NCBI GenBank assembly: GCA_018398585.1
Contig: JAGTTD010000007.1
Location: forward strand, 12,454,320 to 12,518,319
Length of the DNA: 64,000 nucleotides
Reading direction: 5' to 3'
Source of the DNA: Simmondsia chinensis
Lineage: Eukaryota > Streptophyta > Magnoliopsida > Caryophyllales > Simmondsiaceae
Below are positions 43,747-55,523 of the stretch, one piece after another. Position numbers and translations under genes: made by a program. Under the pieces are notes generated by a model. The model worked only from the letters and a program-made list of their open reading frames with translations. It was not told the origin of the DNA and ran no database searches. The stretch's first letter is position 1. Every line of letters starts with the position of its first letter.

Positions 43747-44360
43747 CATTCTATTTATTATATGAGTTAGAAACTTTTAATTATAATTCAATCTGATTAT
43801 AAAATTGGTAATTCATAGGTTACTTGTTTAACTATATCAATGATTTTTTCCTAATAAATGTTTATTTCTAACTTATAATTATATCAATAATATACCTAAT
43901 GGTTGATAATAGTAATAAATATACGACATATTTATAATAAACTATCAAATTAACATTACTAAATATATTTAAATTATCTTATGTGGAATAAATTACCCAA
44001 AATCTACATATAATAACAATAATGGATCATTCATATACCTAACATAATTATATAAACAGATCAAGCAGGTTAAAAACAGGTTCAACAACAATAACAACAG
44101 GCCCAGTGTCTCAAGGGCTCCCACATAAACAAGGTCTGGGAAGGGTAGGATGTACGTAGCCTTACCTTTTCAGGGTGATATCCTAATGAGAGGCTGTTTT
44201 CGAGGACCCCTGACCCAAATTCAATTTAAATGCTTAAACGGGATAAATGGGTCGACCCAAATTCAACCCGGTTTCAAAAATTCCAACCCAAACCCACTAT
44301 CTTTGTGTCATGTTGGTGTCGTGTTTTTATGTTGCGTCAGATTTTGCCAGGTCTTTTTTT
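43747..44360. mobile_element. degraded hAT-type MITE with SINE insertion
   Basis: It shares order and wording with the MITE at 2323-2893 ('tggttgataatactaataaatac', 'ataacaataatg', 'gggtcaacccaaattcaacccgg', and an end CAGATTTTACCAG versus CAGATTTTGCCAG). The left terminus is eroded. An Au SINE splits it at 44084-44208. It lies immediately upstream of SBDS. Confidence 0.75.
44084..44208 (-). mobile_element. Au SINE nested in hAT-type MITE
   Basis: On the - strand: AGGCTACGTACATCC, AGACCTTGTTTATGTGGG, AGCCCTTGAGACACTGGGCC and a (GTT)n-like tail. The head is missing. It interrupts the MITE sequence, so it is younger than the MITE. No clear target duplication was found. Confidence 0.8.
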
Positions 44361-44503
44361 TTGGATCAAAAGGGGTAAATTATGCAATAAGTGTATTAAT
44401 TTTTTAAATAATATTTAGGGTTTGTATTATTAAACTAAAAAGCATCTAATTTTTTGTGTGATTTCAAAAAATTACCTTAATTTTTTAGAGTCAAGCTTAA
44501 ACT

Positions 44504-45535
44504 TAGCAATGGCAATGGAGTGGGGCAACTGGGGGGTGCCTTCCTATACTCTTACCTGCCACCCAAATCTATACTCATACTTGCCTCATTACCCGCCACG
44601 GATATAAAGTGGATACTCGTACCCGCTTGGCAGGTACAAACCTATACTCATACCTGCCCTATTACCTTCGGGTATCCAACAGGTATCCATTACCTACTCC
44701 GTACCCACCCTAATGTGAGTACAAGACGATTACTCATATCCACCTATATTAGTTATTTAATATAATTTTAAAAATTAAATTATGTATTTTTTTGTAATAT
44801 CGATAAATATTTTAGATAATTGAATTTAAGCACGTATTTTTCAAATTGAAAGTTAATTATATACAAAATGAAGCGAGTATAGTCGATACAAAGCAAAGCG
44901 GGGTGGGTATAGAGCGGGGCGAGGTGGGGCGAGTACAACACTATACCCATACCTGCCCCATACCCGTAGCGGGTATGGGGCGGGTACACCCCACCCGTAC
45001 CTGCTATCCACCTCACTTATACCCAGACTCGCCACAAACGGGGTGAGTAAAGGTGTAAACGAGCCAAACTGAGCGGAGCACCCCCTTGTTTGAACTCAAG
45101 TTTTATAATCCTTGTTTGAACTTGGTTCAATAAGATTTTGGTGCGTTCTATATTCGGCTTGGCTCGGCTCATTAGGCTTGTCGAAATGAATCGAGCTCGC
45201 TATTGAGCCGAGTTTTTCAAGTTTCGATTCATTATCGAACCATTTTCGAACTAATATCAATTGTTAACGAGCTCTTAATGAGCTTTTGTCGAGCCCCTTA
45301 AGGTGTTCTTATCAAACTGTTCAAGAACATTAACGAGCCGAGCACTCCTCTTTTCGAACTCGACGCATTGAGCTTATTGAGCCTGCTTGAACTCGGCTCG
45401 ATAAGCTATCGAGCCCTCATAATGAATACGAACGAGCCCTAATCGATTTCGAACATAGTAGTTCATTGAATGTTTGGTTCGTTCACAACCCTAGAGACGG
45501 GTACCTGGGTTTTACCCACTCTATTGCCATCCCTA
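44504..45535. mobile_element. hAT-type element, 1,032 bp, with nested insert
   Basis: Its ends are TAGCAATGGCAATGGAGTGG and the inverse of TAGGGATGGCAATAGAGTGG. Flanks CTTAAACT (44496-44503) and CCTAAACT (45536-45543) are an 8-bp duplication with one mismatch, as in hAT elements. The interior is rich in 'tacccgc' or 'gcgggta' tracts with no ORF. A second repeat (45048-45493) sits inside. Confidence 0.82.
45048..45493. mobile_element. MITE-like repeat nested in the hAT-type element
   Basis: It begins TAAAGGTGTAAACGAGCCAAAC and ends with the inverse of TAGGGTTGTGAACGAACCAAAC, giving roughly 20-bp imperfect inverted ends. The interior is full of 'gagctcgataagc' motifs. This end type is common in plant hAT MITEs. 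The target duplication was not resolved. Confidence 0.65.
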
Positions 45536-45543
45536 CCTAAACT

Positions 45544-45936
45544 TTTCAAAATTTTTCAATGTCAAAATTTTTCAGTGTCACACCTTAATGTTAACACCAT
45601 TAACATCCGTTAGTTTTTTGTGACATGGCTTTTTGGGGGAAAAAAAAGAGAGAAAATATTTTTTTGAAATTTGGATTTACATTTAAAATATTTAAAAGAA
45701 AATTTAAGTATCTAAAAAATTTATAAATATTTAAGAGATAATTTTATATTTAAAAAAATATTTTTTAAGTGTCACATCAGAAAAAACTAATGGATGTTAA
45801 ATGTGTTACATTAAAATATGATATTAAAATTTTTTGAAAAGTTTAGATTTGACTTTAAAAAATTAGAAAATTTAGGTAATTTTTTAAAATCACACCTAAA
45901 ACTTTGGTGGTTTTCAATTAAAAAACCCTAATATAT
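45544..45936. other. AT-rich stretch, nothing recognised
   Basis: The sequence is AT-rich with several inverted 'aattttttgaaaagttta' pieces. These may be the arms of another decayed MITE, but no border could be supported. Confidence 0.4.
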
Positions 45937-48592
45937 AGAGAGACTTTTTAAACTATTGGTTAAAATTTAAGTATTCCCGAATTTTTATTTTATCAAAGAT
46001 ATACTAAACTATTAGTCATGATCAATATGATCCTCTTAACTTTTAATTTCATAAAAACACCCACAAACTATTAATTAAAAATCGATTTAAACCTCTCAAC
46101 TTTTAATTATGTCTAAGAGATCTCAAACTAATGAGAAAGTTCAATTTGATCTCTAACTCAAATTTATCAAAGATATCCAAAATTGTTTAAAAAAACTAAA
46201 AAATGGGTCCAGTGGCTTGACGTTTGGTTGTTTATTTACGGGCGTTCTAATCATTCAAAATATATCTCTATACATTTAGAGAAGTTCCCCTCCCTTGAAA
46301 CACTCCAAACTCTATTTCTAGCAATTCTAGTGGGGATTTTCTAAATATTCACAAAAAAGCAATTAAATTAAAAAAATAATTCATAAATTGTAGTAAATCT
46401 CTCATAAAAAGGAAAATAAATCACATAAGAATTGCCAGAATGAAGCGGTTTGGATTGGTCAAACAAGGTTACCTATCTGCACAATGGGTAAAACCGGGTC
46501 AAGTCTAATAGGTCGACTGTGGCAGACGTGGGTAGCAGCAGGTTCTCGATTGGGTGGCGAGTCAGGCCAAGCTCAGTTCAAACAAAAGAAGGCATTGATT
46601 GATTGACCCAACCCGATATGGTGGCAAGGTAGCCCTGGGTTTACTCGCCAATCTAGCTGGTGACATGAACTTTTGTTTGTATGCCTCCCTTTTTATGTTT
46701 AAATATCAAAGAGACCTTTTTAACTACTAGTCAGAAATAAGACTTTTGATTTTATTAAACATACTCTTTGAACTATTGGTCAAAATAAATGTCATTCTCT
46801 AACTTCTAATTTCATTAAAAATGCCCACAAATTATTAATTAGAATCAATTTAATCCTTCAACTTTAAATTTTATCAAAGACATCCAACATCCATTAAAAA
46901 ATTTAGGTCAACTGCTATTTATACATCGGATTATGTATCCAAGACTCTGATAAACAAGTATTAAATTTTTGTGATATTACATTATTTGGAATATTCTGTA
47001 TTTTTATTCTTTGATCAAACAACATGCATGCATGTCAAACCGCATTTTCAACAACAAAAAATGACTTTGATTGATATACATTACAAATTAATAAATAACA
47101 TAAGAATTGACATAGCGAAGTGGACTGGATTGGTCAAATAGGGTTAGACCCGTTTGCACAATAGTTCAAACCGGGACAGGTCTAATAGGTCAAATGTGTT
47201 AGACATGGAAAGCAGCAGGTTGTGGGTAGGATGGCAGATTGGCAGGTCAGTCCAAGCTTAGTTCAAACAAAAGAAGTTATTAACCTATTGACCCAACCCA
47301 TTATGGTGCTTAGGTAACCTTGGTTTTACTCGTCAATCTAGCTTGTGATATGAACTTTTGTTTGCATGTCCCCCTTTTATGTTTAACTATCAAAGACCTT
47401 TTTAACTACTGGTCAGAAATAAACCTTTTGATTTTATCAATAACGCCTTTTGAACTATTGGTCAAATAAATGTCATGTCTTAACTTCTAATTTCATTAAA
47501 GACGCCACAAATTAGTACTTAAAATCAATTTTAATTCTCCAACTTTAAAGCTTATCAAAGACAGCCAACATCCATTAAAAAAATTAAATTAAATTAACTA
47601 TTTTATATATCGAATTATGTATCCAAGACTGTGATAAAAAGTTATTAAATTTTGTGATATTGCATTATTATTTGGAATATTATGTACTTTTATTATTTGG
47701 TCAAACAACATGCACGTACATCAAACCGTATGTTCAACAACAAAAAGCGACTTTAATTCATATACATTATGAATTGACATTTTAAAAATAATGTATGAAA
47801 TAAAAATACCCTCCATGCGTCGCTTGGGATAACACTAGTTTTTGAATTACCGTAGACTTTCATGATCTTTTTTCCAATATTTTTCCCATACTTCATTTTT
47901 TTAAATTATGCTGATGCGGCACATAAAATGAAAGAAAATACACCAAATATTGTATAATTTCCATTTATGTTTAAAATAATTTTAGGTATCTAAATTATAT
48001 TTAAAACAATTTATAAATTAAAAAAAAAGATATAAAACTCCTTAAAACGACCAATAAGGAATTTTGACTATAAATTATATTTCTTTAAATATTTTTTTAT
48101 ACTTAAAATTATTTAAAATATAAGTGAATTTTTTTTCCTTTATTCAAATTATTTTTTAAGTGTCGTGTTAGTTTAATTTAATAGAATTCTAAAGGAGTTA
48201 TGAAAACAGTCATGAAAAAAAGTTATGAAATTAAGGCTATTATAAAAATATTTTCAAACCATAGAGCACCTGAAAAATATATTATCAAATCTCATGACAT
48301 CTTAACTGAATTTTCTTTGAATTTTTAATTATTTTTGATATTTTTAATAAAAGTTTTGAAGTTTGAGGATCAAAATGATTTTAGTTGATAGTTCAGAGGT
48401 GTCTTTGATTAAACTAGAAGTTGGGAGGGAGGGGTTGCATTGACTTTGACCAATAATTTAGTGGTGTCATTGTTGAAATTAAAAGTTATGGGGTCACACT
48501 GATTTTGACAAATAGTTCAAAGGCTGTCCTTGATGAAATTGAAAGTTTGGGGAGTCACTTTGATTCCAACCAATAGTTTAGGGGGTCTCTAT
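45937..48592. mobile_element. foldback / long-TIR element, 2.7 kb
   Basis: Outer ends mirror each other: AGAGAGACTTTTTAAACTATTGG on the left and the inverse AGAGACCCCCTAAACTATTGG on the right. The arms are chains of roughly 65-70-bp degenerate repeats ('actattggtcaaaat', 'cttttaatttcat', 'caaagacaccc'). No transposase was found. Inside lies a diverged 675-bp tandem duplication. The flanking target duplication is not clear, so the superfamily (Mutator-like or foldback) is inferred from structure only. Confidence 0.6.
46423..47775. repeat. 675-bp tandem duplication inside the foldback element
   Basis: Two copies begin ACATAAGAATTG at 46423 and 47098 and run in parallel ('aaccgggtcaagtctaataggtc' versus 'aaccgggacaggtctaataggtc', 'gtatccaagactctgataaac' versus 'gtatccaagactgtgataaaa'). 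They are clearly diverged, so this is an old duplication. Confidence 0.85.
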
Positions 48593-48600
48593 GAATATTA

Positions 48601-50570
48601 TGATGAAAACATATTTCAAAAATTTTCTCTAAACGACTAGAGTAGGCACAGCGGAAAAATAATGTAAAATTTTCAATTTTAGATCTAATGTCCTGACCTA
48701 ATTAAACTATTTAATTAGACCTTGTTCTTCCTTTAATAGGCTCATAATATGACAATAAAAAAATATCGAATAAAACATATATAAACATAGTATATAGAAT
48801 AAACGAAATAAAGGAAAGCAAATTAAATATCAAATACTTAATTTAAACATACCTAAAGTGTGAATCCAAACTTCGATTTGAAGATATGAAATTGGTAGAA
48901 GATTTCTTGGCACCTCAAGGTCTTCTTCGCAATGACCTCTTTTTGTACCGGAGTGTGGGCTCCCAAATATTTAATTTAGGAAAAATTTCAGAGCAAAAAG
49001 TTTCCTTTAATCTTTTTGAAAAAAAGTTTTTTCAGAAAAATTATGATAAACATTAATTTAGTAAACCACTAAAATAATTTTAGGATTTTAGTCGTGGAAG
49101 AAAACTAGGTTTCAAAACCTAAAATAAAACAACTTATATTAATGGCAAAAGAATATATTTATAAACAAAGTCAGTGGCACATGGCAGCCGTGCATTGGTC
49201 AGATCAAATGCACGGGGATAACAATCTAGCCTCTCAAGGCGTGACATGTGTTGTGCCGTGATTGGCTGCGAGCAAGTAACAGGGATCGCGCGTTTCTACC
49301 CCCTTTTAAAATTGGGTGCGTACACGGCAGACACCCATGCCGCTTCACACCCCTGTGCCCCCTGCACGTGTGTTGCATGTGCGAGGCTGTGTTGTTTTTA
49401 ACCTTTTTTTGGTTTAATTCTCACATGTATAAAATTTATCTCATAAATATTATTTGGTAAAATTGATTTATTCATCTTATAAGTAAATAATTCATCTCAT
49501 GAATTAAGTTTAGCAAAATTAATTTATTCATCTTATAAATTCAATTTTAAATAGTTTTAAACAATGCTTAAGTTGTGGCTTGCGGAGGGACCTTAGATAA
49601 TTTAACTCTAGCTCCAAATGGATCAAATCTGATTATTATCTGATGATGACAAATGATTACCATTTAGTAAAACTTAATTCAACTAAATAAGTTTTACTGC
49701 ACTCTAGAAATAATTACATTCACTCAAAAATTTCTCAAATAACTTTTAATTGCGACAATCAACCCCTCTATTACATATCCGCGGACAAAAACAACTTTAA
49801 CTACGATCTTATTTTTCTTAAATTAGTTCCCGATTCACCCTTCTCGAACAATTCATAATACAGAAACAATTTTCATATTAATTCCAAATGTCAAACATAT
49901 AGAATACTTTGACCAAATATTTTAGAATTTGTTCGTATATTTGCGAATCAACTAAGGGGACATCTTACATTGTATATTTCTAGTAAAATATCCGCTCCTG
50001 CCAAACTTCATGCAATTGCCTAACGAACGTAAGATCCTGGTTAAACTCAATAACCTCATCATTTTAGTGCATTAAAGCAATTAATATTCCATGCATGAGT
50101 TCGAACTATTTCCCAAATGTAGAGTTATCGTCTTATAGAATTAATTATATGATATCAGTTAAAGAAACAACTAATTTAGGTAGTCCTGCTTAGTGTTCCA
50201 ATCTAATTGAAAATACTAACATAACACTCTTGGATACCTATTCACATGACCAAGACAAGTCATCAAAAATATCATATTATAGTTTTATTAGACAAGTTGT
50301 CCAAACTTATCATCGATTACGAACATACGTAGACAACACATCACTAGTTTGATCTAAGTCTTTCAGTGGTTCAATCTTATTAACCACTTAAATCAAGCGT
50401 GCCTGACATTTCATCTTGGATGTCGTCTATCTCATAGAACGCTTTTGAAAAATAATCACATGCATATTTTACTCGTAAAACATAATTAGACAATAAATAA
50501 ATAAAATAATTTTATTTATTTAATATTTAAAACTAACTAGTTGAGTTTTTCTAGGACACCTATTCCAACA
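48601..50570 (-). repeat. Angela-like Ty1/copia 3' LTR
   Basis: On the - strand it starts TGTTGGAATAGGTGTCC (50570) and ends TTTTCATCA (48601), 1,970 bp. A purine tract AAGTGGAAGAT (50581-50571) lies directly upstream, the polypurine tract position. Degenerate copia RT follows on the same strand. The start sequence and length resemble Angela/BARE-type LTRs. It pairs by similarity with the LTR at 10120-12683, but the two are not from one insertion. Confidence 0.75.
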
Positions 50571-53500
50571 ATCTTCCACTTGTCCCTAAACCTAAATAGC
50601 CTGGCATTGCACAACTATCCCTTAGGGATCTGTCAACTCTTTGATTATAAACTTCAGCCAATACTGATGTGTCACTATCTTTTCCTTTTGCTCACATGCT
50701 TTCATATATTCGGAGCCTTATGAGTCTAGTAGTCTACTCAATAACTCCATAGCTGTTAAGCATCCGACTTCCATAGTAAAGTAAGCAATTCAAGACTGCC
50801 TCACTCTTCACCTTTAATGACTCCCACTATAAAGGTAAATAGGAATTTTGACGTCAAATGTCTAAACTCCCTTTTAAAACAAACGACCCATGAACCCAAC
50901 ATCCTTTCTTTTGAATCTTGCCAAAGCGTAACCCTAAGAAGATAGTTGGTTCATCTTAGGTCTTTTACTTTTAAGATAACTGGACAACTAAACCTTAATA
51001 GCTCATAACAATTCTGCACAATTCTCAATGAGCAGAATGTCATCTATACACAGTACTTAGAAAGTCTCTACTTTCTTGTCATGTCACTCGTATACTAATG
51101 GTTCATTAACCATTGACTCAAATCCCTAGGACTTGATCAACTGTTGTCGAATCTACTATTTAATGAACAAGATGCCTATTTAAGTCTACAAATACACTTC
51201 CTCAGTTTGCATACTATAAGTTCCTGACACTTGGCAACGAACTTGTCTGGTTGTATCATATTATGTAAACTTTTCAAGATAACCATTCAGAGAAGGTCGT
51301 CTTGATTTCCATTTGCATACCTCATCATAATAAGATACAATGGATAAGTGCAGCCTTATGGACTTAAGCATAGCATCTAGAGAAGGTCTCATCAAAGACG
51401 ATTCCTTCCTATAGGGTATTAGCCCATTGCCATCAATCGAGCCTTGAAGGTCTCTACCTTCACGTCCACTCAACTCTATGTACTTGTAGATCTATTTAGA
51501 TCCAATCTAATGGACTTAATGTCATTTGATGCCTCTACAAATTCTCAGAATTACTACACTATGTGTTGTATCATGCTGTTGAGACATAGTATCTCATACT
51601 GTCAATCTAACCAACATACACTATTTGCTGTACTTTTAGAACACTTTCTAAAATATCTTACATAGCAAACCTTTTTGATATTTAAACATGACGCATCATA
51701 TGAATATTACCATATTTAATAACACATTATTGATCTTTTCTACAACTCTTTGTATTAAGGAAAAACAAGAATTCTCTTGAAACCACCACTTTGATCTAAT
51801 CAAAGTGAGTTGATATAATTACCTAACTGATTCCAACTTGAGTCCTTGATTCTTCGAACTTTTCAAAGGATTTAAGACTTCAATCCTCATAGGCATATCT
51901 ATACATCAAATAATTGAGTAGCCTCATAAACATTTTATGAAATACTCACTGCTTCCGCTCGCTTGGACTTTTAGCAGTCCATAAACATTTTATGTATAAG
52001 TCCTAGCAACTTAGTGGTTCTACTGTCTTTAACCTTAAAGGCTCTTTCAGTCACTATTAATTCGAACATGATTCACATAATGGTTGTTATTTTAGTACTT
52101 AATGATCACATAAGACATATCAAACCAGTTTTTAAATCATATTAAATTAATGTGACCTAAGATTAGGTACCACTTAAAAGCTATATGGTTTCTGAAAATT
52201 CTTCTTTTATATGGTTACACAGCCTAACTTGTATTAGACTAATAATCACCATTAACGTAGTTCTGATTAAAATAAGTCAACTATCTACTATGTACCTTTT
52301 TAAATAAATGTTTTATTTATATAACTATTAGTCTATTTTAAAAAAAAAATAACTAAAAGACTATTTAAAAAAATAGTGAATAGAAATCAAAATTTTAAAC
52401 TACATCAAGATAGTTACTCAAATACAAAACTACATTCCCGGACTTAATCTACTATCGCTTGATGCCCTTATTGAAAACCTATTTACCAAACACTAGCGAA
52501 CTATCTACTAGTCACAACTAGAGGAAACAGGATATCATATACTTTATCATGTTGGCTTTCAGCCTTGGTAACAATAGTATCTAAGTACGTAGGCAATTCC
52601 TTTTAAAGTCCAATGCTTTTATAAAAGAGACAAAACTATTTTGACTAATGTTTTATTTTAATCTCTTGAGGTTCCTAATTCCTAAGATAGATGCTTACAC
52701 CAAGTGGACTCTTCTTAGTTCTCATGACACCTTTTCTCATTAACTGTTCTCGTGCTATTAGTTCTCTGACCAAACACTTCTATCAAGTATTTGATCATCT
52801 CTACTACTGTTGAAACTTCAAGTATCTAATACTAGGATAAGTTCGACATTTGATGTCCGAATCTTGCCTTCGACTAAGTCTTTAGTCTAGGCTAACGTTC
52901 AAAATGTTCTTTTCAACTAGTACATCTACTAGTAGCAACCTGGAGAACTTTGAGCATCTTCTAGTGCTCTATATGTATTAAAACATATCATATTATAGTG
53001 AGCAAAATAGAACAGACAAGACATACCAGTATTGATCGTAATGCATAATCTAACAACCAGTCTGAAAACAGAAAATTGTAAAACAAGTCATATAACACAC
53101 AAGATTACTTTTAGCAACAATCAAAGTTTGGGGTTCACAGTCCGACTCTTACATGTATGCTATAGAGACCTAACCAAACCACCCAAAACTCCTTGTTGGC
53201 ATGGCCGAATTGAGACATCAGAAGGGGGAGAACATTTTTCAATAAATGTGTTTTCTTGTAAACTCTTTACTAAATATATTTAACACACCACTTTTTTCTC
53301 AGCCTCTATGGTCCTACAATAGAGCTCCTCGGAGAGGCTAATGTAGACCCTAGCCAAGTGTACAACATTATCTGAATATCCATATGAGGTCTCGATATAC
53401 TCCACGTCGGCATGGCCGTACTCAATTGCTTATACTTTAGTTCATCCTAAGAGATCTAACCTAGTATTCTGCAATTGAATGCTCTCCTCAGGGAGTCGCG

Positions 53501-53890
53501 CCCACCTACTATACATTGTTAGACTGGTAAAGGAGGCCATGACAACACACTTAGAAGCTCACTCCCACTTGATATTTTGAGTCTTGTGAATCTTTTAATA
53601 ATTTTAGCAAACAAACAAAGCATAGAATCCACATAACCATTTTCTGTGTGTGTACAATGATGAGTTAACCAATCTACCTATTACTCCATGTGAGAGGGAC
53701 ATAACAAGTTATTAGTTAATTGAGAATAATTCTCAATTAATATATTTCCTAAACATAATCAATTCACCATTTTTTCGTTGGTCTCTAAGACAGTATCACA
53801 ATGCTCCCTAAGGGGCTACCATACTATCTTATTCAAGCCTATACCATTTCCTAGTCGTTAGTACCAGTAAACTAGGTACACCATGTATAT
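50571..53890 (-). mobile_element. decayed Angela-like copia internal region
   Basis: On the - strand, broken RT text is visible: KVETFKARLMAMG (near 51450), SLDAMLKSIRLHLSIVSYYDE (near 51380), LNGYLEK (near 51270), and CIDDILLIEN near 51040, corresponding to the catalytic YVDD box with Tyr-Val changed. Frames shift repeatedly. Between 51500 and 53890 nothing else was recognised with confidence. A chromovirus is inserted at its far side. Confidence 0.65.
51000..51500 (-). pseudogene. copia RT relic
   Basis: At least three frames are needed to follow the conserved RT order (KARLMAMG, MLKSIRLHLSI, LNGYLEK, MIQPDKFVAKCQE, IDDILLIEN). The order and spacing match plant copia RT, and the catalytic box reads CIDD. 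It is a decayed fragment with no coding capacity. Confidence 0.75.
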
Positions 53891-54221
53891 TGTTGTGATT
53901 CAAGATCAACTTGAATCATAACCTAGGGATAGAAGAGAAATTGAGTTGTGGAATAGAGAAATTGATAGAATAAGTAGAGAGAAATTGAGATTGAGAAGGA
54001 AGAATCAATATGTTTTCATTTAATGAATCAATAAGCAAAGACATTACAATCATTTATACTCTTCATCTAATAAGTCGGTAGCCTAGGAAAATGTCTAATA
54101 CTAACCGACTTAACCACCAAAAGCCAAGAACAAACTCTTCTAAGCCTTTCCCGCCAAAACACATTATTCAAATATTACAAGTTTGCCACTACTACAACTC
54201 TCCTAAGATCAAATTGTGACA
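53891..54221 (-). repeat. 3' LTR of chromovirus
   Basis: 331 bp, TGTCACAATTTG at 54221 to AATCACAACA at 53891 on the - strand. It is equal in length to the other LTR and about 94% identical by hand count. Confidence 0.92.
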
Positions 54222-54236
54222 ATACACCCTCCTTAA
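54222..54236 (-). other. polypurine tract of chromovirus
   Basis: TTAAGGAGGGTGTAT on the - strand directly precedes the 3' LTR start, the position where plus-strand DNA synthesis is primed. Confidence 0.75.
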
Positions 54237-54249
54237 GAGCATTCTTGTC

Positions 54250-54607
54250 TCAAGAATGAAAGGATGGGAATTGATTCTTAATAAAACTCAAACTCTCCCA
54301 AGTAGCATCTTCACTGTCCAAGTTAGTCCACTGCACCAATACCTCCTGCATTTGATTGCTTTGCTGCTGCATCATCCTCGAGTCTAAGATGGTTGCGGGT
54401 TGCTGGTTGCTGCACAATATCAACACTGGCAACTACTTCAGGAGGAGAGATTGAGCTGACCTTACCCTCTGCCACATGCTTCTTTAAAAGAGAGATATGG
54501 AACATTGGATGGACAAAAGAATCTGGAGGAAGATCCAATCGATAAGCAACTCTACCAATCTTCTCCAAAACCTTGTAGGGGCCAAAATAGCGTGTGCTCA
54601 ACTTCAC
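54250..54607 (-). pseudogene. chromovirus integrase C-terminus and chromodomain
   Basis: Two overlapping frames give the integrase C-terminal text (LSTRYFGPYKVLEKIG, AYRLDLPPDSFVHPMFHISL) and then the chromodomain core (VLVQWTNLDSEDATWESLSF, IKNQFPSF) ending at the stop at 54250. Chromodomains of this group steer integration to chromatin marks. The core aromatic residues W and the ATWE motif are kept, but a frameshift around 54340-54430 separates it from integrase. Confidence 0.85.
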
Positions 54608-55053
54608 ACTCTTACGTACTACTACATTGGACTGCGTGTAAGTCTATAGATTTAGGTATACAAGATCTCTCACTTGAAATGACTTATCCTCACACTTCCT
54701 GTCAGCATAAAATTTAATTCTAGCCTGTGCCACTTGCAAATTATCCCTCTGCTATTGCACCAATTGTTGCCTCTGAAGTATTAGTTCATTAACTTCACTA
54801 ATAGTAGATGTTGCTCCTTGTAACATCATGGGAGATGAAGGATCATACCCACAAAGGGCCTTGAAAGGAGTTGTCCCCAAAGAAGAATGAGCATGAGAAT
54901 TGTACTAAAACTCTGCTAAGGATAACCATCTGTGTCACTGCTTTGGATAGATGAAAGTCATGCTTCTCAAGTATTGCTCTAAACACTGATTAACTCTCTC
55001 TATTTTCCCATCTGTTTGTGGATGATAGGATGAGCTAAGAGTTAAGGAAGAAC

Positions 55054-55510
55054 CTAACAACAGGAACAACTCTTGCCAAAAATGACTTGTAAACAATCTG
55101 TCTCAATCAGAAAATTGAGGCAACCATGGAGCTTATAGATGTTATCCAAGAACATTTTGGCAAGTTTATTAGCTGAAATCGGATGATTCAATGCTATAAA
55201 ATGCCCAAACTTAGTGAATCGATCCACAATCACCCAAATTACCTCCTTCCCTTTAGACTTGGGCAATCCCTCAATAAAGTCCATGCTTATATGCTGCCAA
55301 GCTCTATCTAGAATTGGCAAGGGTTACAGCAAGCCTTGGTAAGGTGTATGACTGGCTTCAGTAAACTGGCACACATCACAGGCTTGAACAAAGTCCACTA
55401 CATCCTTCCTCAACCAGGCCAATGGAAGTACTATGTCCCCTCTATAGCAGAGTGACCTCCCCAAGCAGAATCATGAGAGGCCATAATGATTTGCTTCCTC
55501 AATTCAGTCA
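55054..55510 (-). pseudogene. chromovirus integrase core fragment
   Basis: Contains WQHISMDFIEGLPKSKGKE and IVDRFTKFGHFIAL (first catalytic Asp), then LDNIYKLHGCLNFLIETDCL, where the second catalytic Asp region ('SDRD' in relatives) reads ETDC. The zinc-binding part upstream (about 55320-55510) is broken by stops. It would integrate cDNA, but the downstream third acidic position is in a disrupted stretch (54610-55050). Confidence 0.82.
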
Positions 55511-55523
55511 CTAATCCAATATA

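Noticed and set aside
49248..49460. 70-codon open frame in the Angela-like LTR
   Set aside because: It lies inside an LTR, has no known motif, and the sibling LTR at 10120-12683 does not preserve the frame.
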